This document shows, piece by piece, positions 58,241-64,000 of a DNA stretch of 64,000 bases. The first letter of the stretch is position 1; every line of letters starts with the position of its first letter. Source of the DNA: Plectrocnemia conspersa (taxonomy: Eukaryota > Arthropoda > Insecta > Trichoptera > Polycentropodidae); contig VTFK01000467.1 of the NCBI GenBank assembly GCA_009617715.1, forward strand, positions 124,001 through 188,000. The letters are read 5' to 3'. The notes beneath the pieces were generated by a model, which did not search any database, was not told the origin of the DNA, and worked only from the letters and a program-made list of their open reading frames with translations. The position numbers were made by a program, and so were the translations under genes.

Positions 58241-58655
58241 GCAAATCAGATAAGCCCCGGATGTGCCGTGCGGTTGTTTAGTTTAGAAATATGGCCGAAC
58301 CGCCCACCAACTTCTTGCCAATTTGGTCGGGTAATTTCATTACTGCGGGGTCGAGACCACCCCTGCCCGGGGCAACTCGCGGGGCGGATCAACCGAAACC
58401 GGATTACATCAGCAGGGTTGATTTGATTTGCTCGACGAAAGACCGCGGCCACCCCTAGAAATATTGTTTCTAATTCGTCATGGCCGAGACGTGCGAATCG
58501 CTTTTGGCACGTCTGGCAATCAAAGTTAAAGGCACACAAATTTACTTCCGGCCCTTTGAGGGTTAATTGTTTGTAGATGACCTGCAAATATTTACTGTTG
58601 AATCTAAACTTTGAAGCGCCAGGGTTGAAGGTTGATAAAGGTAGGCAAATCATAC
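58241..58655. other. GC-rich island with a fortuitous 135-codon frame
   Basis: About 400 bp of near-balanced composition. The minus frame (58246-58653) has no recognisable domain, no obvious splice context and no signal peptide. I treat it as a conserved non-coding or 5'UTR/promoter candidate for neuroligin, unproven. Confidence 0.35.
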
Positions 58656-59635
58656 CTTTTGACTATGATATTGCGTAATTGTATTATATTTTCAATATAA
58701 AATCTCTTCCCCGGTGTTGATAAACCTTTAGAAGCCCTATGATAATATCACTATATCACATGTGATATCCAGATAATACACAAAAAAACAATCTGAATAT
58801 TTTTCTTTAATGTTAGCATGCTAACTTTAAGTATATTTTTCTTTACCACTGTCTTAGATATACATGTAATAATATTTCAAAACTTCTGTTGAGGGTTCTT
58901 AAGGCAATATTTTATTTTTCTTTTACACTCTCTTCTATATTTTTCATTCATATATTTTAATTGGTAATATCACTTTGTCCATCCAACTAATACAGAGTCT
59001 CTAGATTCACATTTCAAAAGCTCATAAATCATCTTATTCGTGAGCACACTTCTACTTCGTATATAAGACCAAAGAACATCAGGTCTTACAACCTGAACGT
59101 TCTAAAATTAGCTTTGCGCATTTTTTAATATTTCTTTTATTACATATAAGATATTATATACAAGTGGAAGTAGCTAATTGAAAAAAAAATACCTAATATA
59201 TACAATATATGTCTGTTTAAAATAATTATTATGCTATTTATCCGTGTGCTTATAAAAATCTAGGTGAAGCTAATCTGTCATAATCGATCAAAATTATAAA
59301 TATATATATAAATCATTAATTTGTATACCCAAATACTCAAGAAATTGGGATTCGAACTGAAGTCTTTTAGGTCAATAGTCAGCTACTTATATTTTTTTGC
59401 TCAATAAATTTAAATGGTTTTAAGTATTTTTCCTTTAATTTAATATTTTATTATTTTCATCGCTGGAACTATTAGTACTAAAGTATAAAATAGGATAACT
59501 AAACCTAAATATTTTTAATTTTTTAAAGTTTTTTTTTAAAAAATTAAAATATTAAAATTATATGTTTTTAATATTATTATAAATGTAATTAATAATATAT
59601 TAAATACAAAAACTAAAAAAAAATTACACATTGAA
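58656..59635. other. Non-coding, AT-rich
   Basis: Apart from the tRNA-like fragment at 59343, nothing recognised. Confidence 0.5.
59343..59402 (-). repeat. tRNA-like fragment (SINE or tRNA pseudogene)
   Basis: The minus strand has AGTTCGAATCCC (59347-59358), a good box B, preceded by GTAGCTGACTATTGACC, which resembles a tRNA anticodon arm. The acceptor stem and T stem do not pair well, so it is not a functional tRNA gene. Confidence 0.4.
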
Positions 59636-59639
59636 AAAG

Positions 59640-60210
59640 AGTCGTATCGATTTTTACGTGTACCCATGTCGGTGACAGACTGTCCAAACCGTTTATTTTG
59701 CCAGTTTAATTTATTTCCAGCATCTTAGCAATTCTTTCGTCATAAAAGGCACTGCAAAATGAATCGTTTACTTTTATGTTTTATGCCGATAAAATCTATT
59801 GTATTTCGTCAAAGGAAATTACGATCTCCTGGATTTATTTATGTTTTAGAAAAGAGAAACAAAAACACGACACACAAAAAAGGCAAATTTGACGCTATTT
59901 GCTGGAATCGAAAAAGATAAGCATCTAGCGTCACACAGCAGAGAAAAAAATCGTTTCCCATTTTCCTTCAACCTTATCCCGTAGCATTTTCCCCGGGCAC
60001 CCGGGGGGAAAGTTTTGAATTATGACAGGAGATCCCCTCCGGGGCGGAAAATATTCGGGGTGAATTTTTATATTTTTCTCAAACATTTATCCCAAAACGA
60101 TATGCATCTGGGTGAAAGATCTGAATGAAAAAATACAGGCGCCCAAGTTACGCAAAGTCGACCTTACGTAAATTATTCCGAAAGGGCGAATATTCGGCTA
60201 TGGGTCTTTA
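59640..60210. other. GC island with CCCCGGGCACCCGGGG palindrome
   Basis: Contains CCCCGGGCACCCGGGG at about 59991-60006, then GGAGATCCCCTCCGGGGCGG. This is the most GC-dense spot in the right part of the window. No coding frame. Confidence 0.4.
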
Positions 60211-62290
60211 AAGCTATTTCTAAGAATAATATCAGTGAGTAAAAAAATCAGCAGAAAATTGCCTTCAAAATTTGTTAAATTTTATAAGTTTTATAAGATA
60301 TTAAAAAAAAAAAAATTTCAATTCTATATTGAAAGACCAAAATAGTGATTTAAATACATATATAAATACAAAAGCGTTTTGCGCCCTTCGAAAAGTTGCT
60401 TCAATCAATATCTAGTTTATATCACAAATAGCTCGATTACATCTCCAGATGGTGACCATATTAAAAAAAATCTGTATAATGCACGCCAGGATACAACTTT
60501 CTTAATTTTAAAAACGAAAGCGTTGTTTAACTTTTCAAACAATACAATAACTTCCATGAACTTAGCTGCCTGTTGCACACCATTAACTAATATATCTATA
60601 TTATACTATCAAAGAGTGATAATAAAAATAGTATATTACAAATATGTAGCTTTAACGAACAATACTTATATAATTGTAATATTATACCTAAAAAAACGTT
60701 TCTAATTGCTTATATCGCTTTATATTAAATATAATATTTGCAAAATAAACATCACATTTGTTTTTAAGTAACATGTAATGAATTGATCATTTTTTACCAT
60801 TCTAAAAAAAATATATATATATATAACATATTTATATTGTATTTAAAAGTGAAAACAATTAATTAGTCCATCATCGATATTTAATCAAAAATAATATATC
60901 ACTGGTCAATAACCCCAATCGCCTTTAGAAAATACATTTGCTCCTAAGAGCTTTTTTACAGTTGTTTAAAAACTCATTGTGTAGTTTCAAGTGCTAGTTT
61001 TAATCCAATTATTAAATGCTCTGTAAACTTCAGTCCCAATGGACCAAAGCTCTTTCTAAGTTGTAATTTTATAAAATTGCTTTAATTTATTTAAAGTTAT
61101 ACATATTCTAAATATTTCATTACACTTAATTTTAAAATACATAAATACGTATATAAATCCATTTTTAAAAAAAATTTATATGTATTCACTCTTTTTTTTA
61201 TATAAAAAGTTATATTTGTGTGAACTCATTAATATAAAACGTAACTAAAAATTGTTTTTAAAACTTTCGATGTTAATGTAAACAAATCAATTTATCAACA
61301 TACATTTAATAGATTAAACAAGTAAGAATTCCATAAATTAACTTAAAAAATATATTGATTTATAAATAAATATCATGAAAAGAAATCGCTGTTTTTAGAT
61401 TTCATGACAGATGATAAATATAATATATAATACATTATTGTAAGCTCAAAAAATAGCTAATTTATTTTAATATCCTTAAATTTATCAATTTTGTACATTC
61501 TCTTAAATTTAATAATTAAAATTAATTATATATAACACAAAAAAAATATTTAATAATTCACAGAAAATTAATTGTAAAATTATCAGTAAGCTTTAAATTA
61601 CTTATCAAATTTTTAAATATAGAAAAACGTTTTAAAATTGACAAAAGTAAATTAAAATAACTGAGAAAAACTTAATTTGTCAATTACAGGTATCCTAGAT
61701 AGTTTTCAAATCAAGGCTCACTAAAAAGTTTAATTTATTTAAAAACAGTAATTTAATACCATTTAATGAGAGCATATTAAAAAATCTGAAAGGTATATCT
61801 TTAACAATTAAATCTAAATATATATGCAAAAGTAAAAAAGAACGTAATTTTTTGGTTTAAATATATTTTTGAATTAAATACATATATGATATTTTCTATT
61901 ATATTTTCGTGGTTAAATTTTTTAATAAATATATAAAATACATCTTATTTAAAAAATATTTTTTGCCACATTTTTTGTATTTTAATATTGCTTTTTTCTA
62001 GGAATAAAAATATTAATGTATAATATTTAGATGAACTTCATATATTCATGATTTTAATTCATATTTTTCACTTACATGTAAATTGTATTTGGCGATTATT
62101 GCGCAAACGAAAATTCTACTACAAAAAAATAGTGTGTGCGCAAAATTCTGGTCACCGTAAATATTAATGTTATGCTCATTTATAATGAAAATTAAAACAA
62201 TTGTATTTTGTAGCCTCGACAAGATAAGAGGTGACTCATCATTAGTCAAAAAAAAATGGTTTTTCAAACCTCGCCAGATACCTGACAATA
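60211..62290. other. Non-coding, AT-rich
   Basis: A 108-codon plus frame at 60379 shows no family resemblance. TA microsatellite at about 60810-60825. Nothing else recognised. Confidence 0.45.
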
Positions 62291-62530
62291 ACAAATTTAA
62301 TGTAAAGTCGCCGCCAGGGCTTGGCCTTTAAACAGTTGATCTCACCACAAAAAGCACCTCCCCAAAGCCTTTATCGATGCCCTTAGAGATTGCTGTCCCT
62401 TAAGCTGCACCATATAGCTTACTAAAACACAATGAAAATAAACTATAGCGCCCTCAGTGACCGCAAAACCTAAATGCCACGTCACCAGAAAGCCTGCGCT
62501 TTATGTATAAATAGCTGCAATAATTTTATG
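62291..62530. other. GC island with TATA-like word
   Basis: GC-richer block ending TTTATGTATAAATAGCTGC (about 62500). Promoter activity is possible but unsupported by any adjacent exon. Confidence 0.3.
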
Positions 62531-64000
62531 TCAAAATTACAATAAATATGTAACTAGTTTTCATTACTTTTCTAGACAAATTATGGGGTTATATTTTAAA
62601 ACAAATCTAAATTAACTACAAATTGTTATTTTTGTGCAATAATTTTTGTAAAGCTAGAGATTATTTTTTAATTTTAAATATCGTATCTGGATCAAGGTTA
62701 ACCTGAAGAAGAAAACTCAAATTTAGCTAGCTAGCTCCACTTTGTCATAATTCAGCGTCCCAAGCGTCTATTGCGTCCCAAATCATAAATATTTAGTGAA
62801 AGTTTTTAATGAAGTGCTGACAAGTGTTAGTATATGCGCTGTGTGTGCATTTTTATAGGCTTGGACTGCCTGGGGAGAAGTTTCATGTTTGCCTTTTTTT
62901 GTTTTGCCGGACGATTACTATGATTTCAGGAAGTAATTGAATTTTTTATTTAATTGTACGTGTAAATTAATAAATTTTTTGCGCGTGTGTAAATGCACCG
63001 AACAGTTTCTGAATAAATAATAATATTATAATTGCACTATTGTCACGCACGGTATGCACTAGTTTTAGCATAGTCTGTAACGTTGTGGGTTTTAGTTTGT
63101 CTTTACTTTGTACCTGCTTTAGTCAAAAAAAACATATGCATTGTTCGGTTGTAAAACAATTACTAAATAAAAAGCTTTTAATTTGGATGATGACATTTGA
63201 TTTATGGTGCTTTTAACGCATCAAATGCGATAATTTTTTTCTCTACTATCTTTGTTTTGTATCTGTTTATTGAATACACGTTGCTAATATTAAATATGTA
63301 ACTTATAAGCGACAAATTAATTATTTTGTACATATTTATATTACAAAAATAAATAAAGAAAATTTTATATCTAATATGTTCTCTCGAAAACAAATCAATT
63401 TCGACTAATAATCTGGCAAAAGATTAATGGTCCGAGTGGAAGACATAGAACGGCAAATTGTCGATGCACCAATAGACTAATGCCTTCATTTAGTTTCCTT
63501 CCCGGTAAGAGGCATCGCTGGAAAGAATAAATAAATTCCACGATGAAAGCAAATCGATATTCGATTAAAAAGGGAGTAGTCTGAGGGTGGCAGTTTCGTA
63601 ACCATACTGTTCGAAAAGCATTCTCGTAATGTGAGCATAATATAATAATAAAATTTCGCGGATAATATGCTAGATGTGATAGAACTAGGAAAAAGCAGGT
63701 AATCATAAAATTTTCTCTCCGGAAGAATCGTAAAATAAAGCCATCGCACAGTAGTTGATTCAACGATTTTACGACGAAAAAATATATCCGTATTAAAAAC
63801 ATTGTTCTTTTTACAAGACATATTATTTTTTACCATCAATTCCATAAAAAATATAATTTTTTATTTTAATAAATAAATAAGCAATTTGTTTATAGTGACA
63901 TTTTTATAAGAAATGTCACTTACCACCTGTTAAAGTGAAAGTTAAATGCGGAAGATATTTTATGGTGTCTTTCTACGTACTCTTAGAACATTTAGATCCA
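62531..64000. other. Non-coding or unknown
   Basis: Two overlapping minus frames (135 and 119 codons, 63395-63845) lie in mixed-composition DNA and do not resemble a known family. No exon can be supported up to the window end. Confidence 0.4.

Noticed and set aside
58246..58653. 135-codon minus frame in a GC island
   Set aside because: No recognisable family, no splice or promoter context; long frames are expected by chance where GC rises in this window.
59343..59402. Functional tRNA gene
   Set aside because: A good box B, but acceptor and T stems do not pair; recorded as a tRNA-like repeat only.
63395..63845. 135- and 119-codon minus frames near the right edge
   Set aside because: Neither reads like a folded protein family and the two shadow one another.
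1..64000. CRISPR array, prokaryotic operons or integrated phage
   Set aside because: No regularly spaced repeats, no Shine-Dalgarno-led gene strings; all genes have spliceosomal introns.

Overview
This window is eukaryotic, insect nuclear DNA. It is very AT-rich, with many GT-AG introns, decayed eukaryotic transposons and islands of ordinary GC content. Two kinds of protein-coding gene can be supported, all on the minus strand. The right part carries a complete 11-exon neuroligin gene (coding exons 37809-56771, 801 residues, all splice phases consistent). The left part carries two near-identical tandem genes (starts at 8779 and 14677) for small secreted collagens of 295 residues. Each has a signal peptide, 50 uninterrupted Gly-X-Y triplets and a charged, His-rich C-terminal domain. 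Short collagens of this plan are known as cocoon silk of nematine sawflies (Hymenoptera, Tenthredinidae). A sawfly is therefore my best guess for the host, but the window alone does not prove it.

Layout. 1-5990: AT-rich repeats, an inverted pair of retrotransposon-end-like sequences (188 and 1975), and two further copies of the collagen upstream module (2630 and 4980). The first of these still has a broken signal-peptide exon, so the cluster once held at least a third gene. 5991-11903 and 11904-20617: a tandem duplication of about 5.9 kb, each unit with one collagen gene and one hAT-transposase C-terminal remnant. The second unit has 2.87 kb extra (16946-19810) that contains an old mariner relic. 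20640-21965: jockey-type LINE relics. 22000-37800: mostly non-coding, with GC islands, a 29-bp perfect hairpin, a 2.3-kb piggyBac-like element bounded by TTAA, and short repeats. 37809-56813: the neuroligin gene. 56814-64000: presumed upstream region of neuroligin (first 5'UTR exon not seen), with GC islands but no recognisable exon.

The two gene types have no obvious functional link. The collagens look like secreted structural proteins with a shared TATA-box promoter and a shared conserved motif. The neuroligin is a postsynaptic cell-adhesion receptor. The most interesting part is the collagen cluster: a small, recently duplicated silk-like gene family with at least two extra decayed promoter modules and concentrated divergence in the C-terminal tail.
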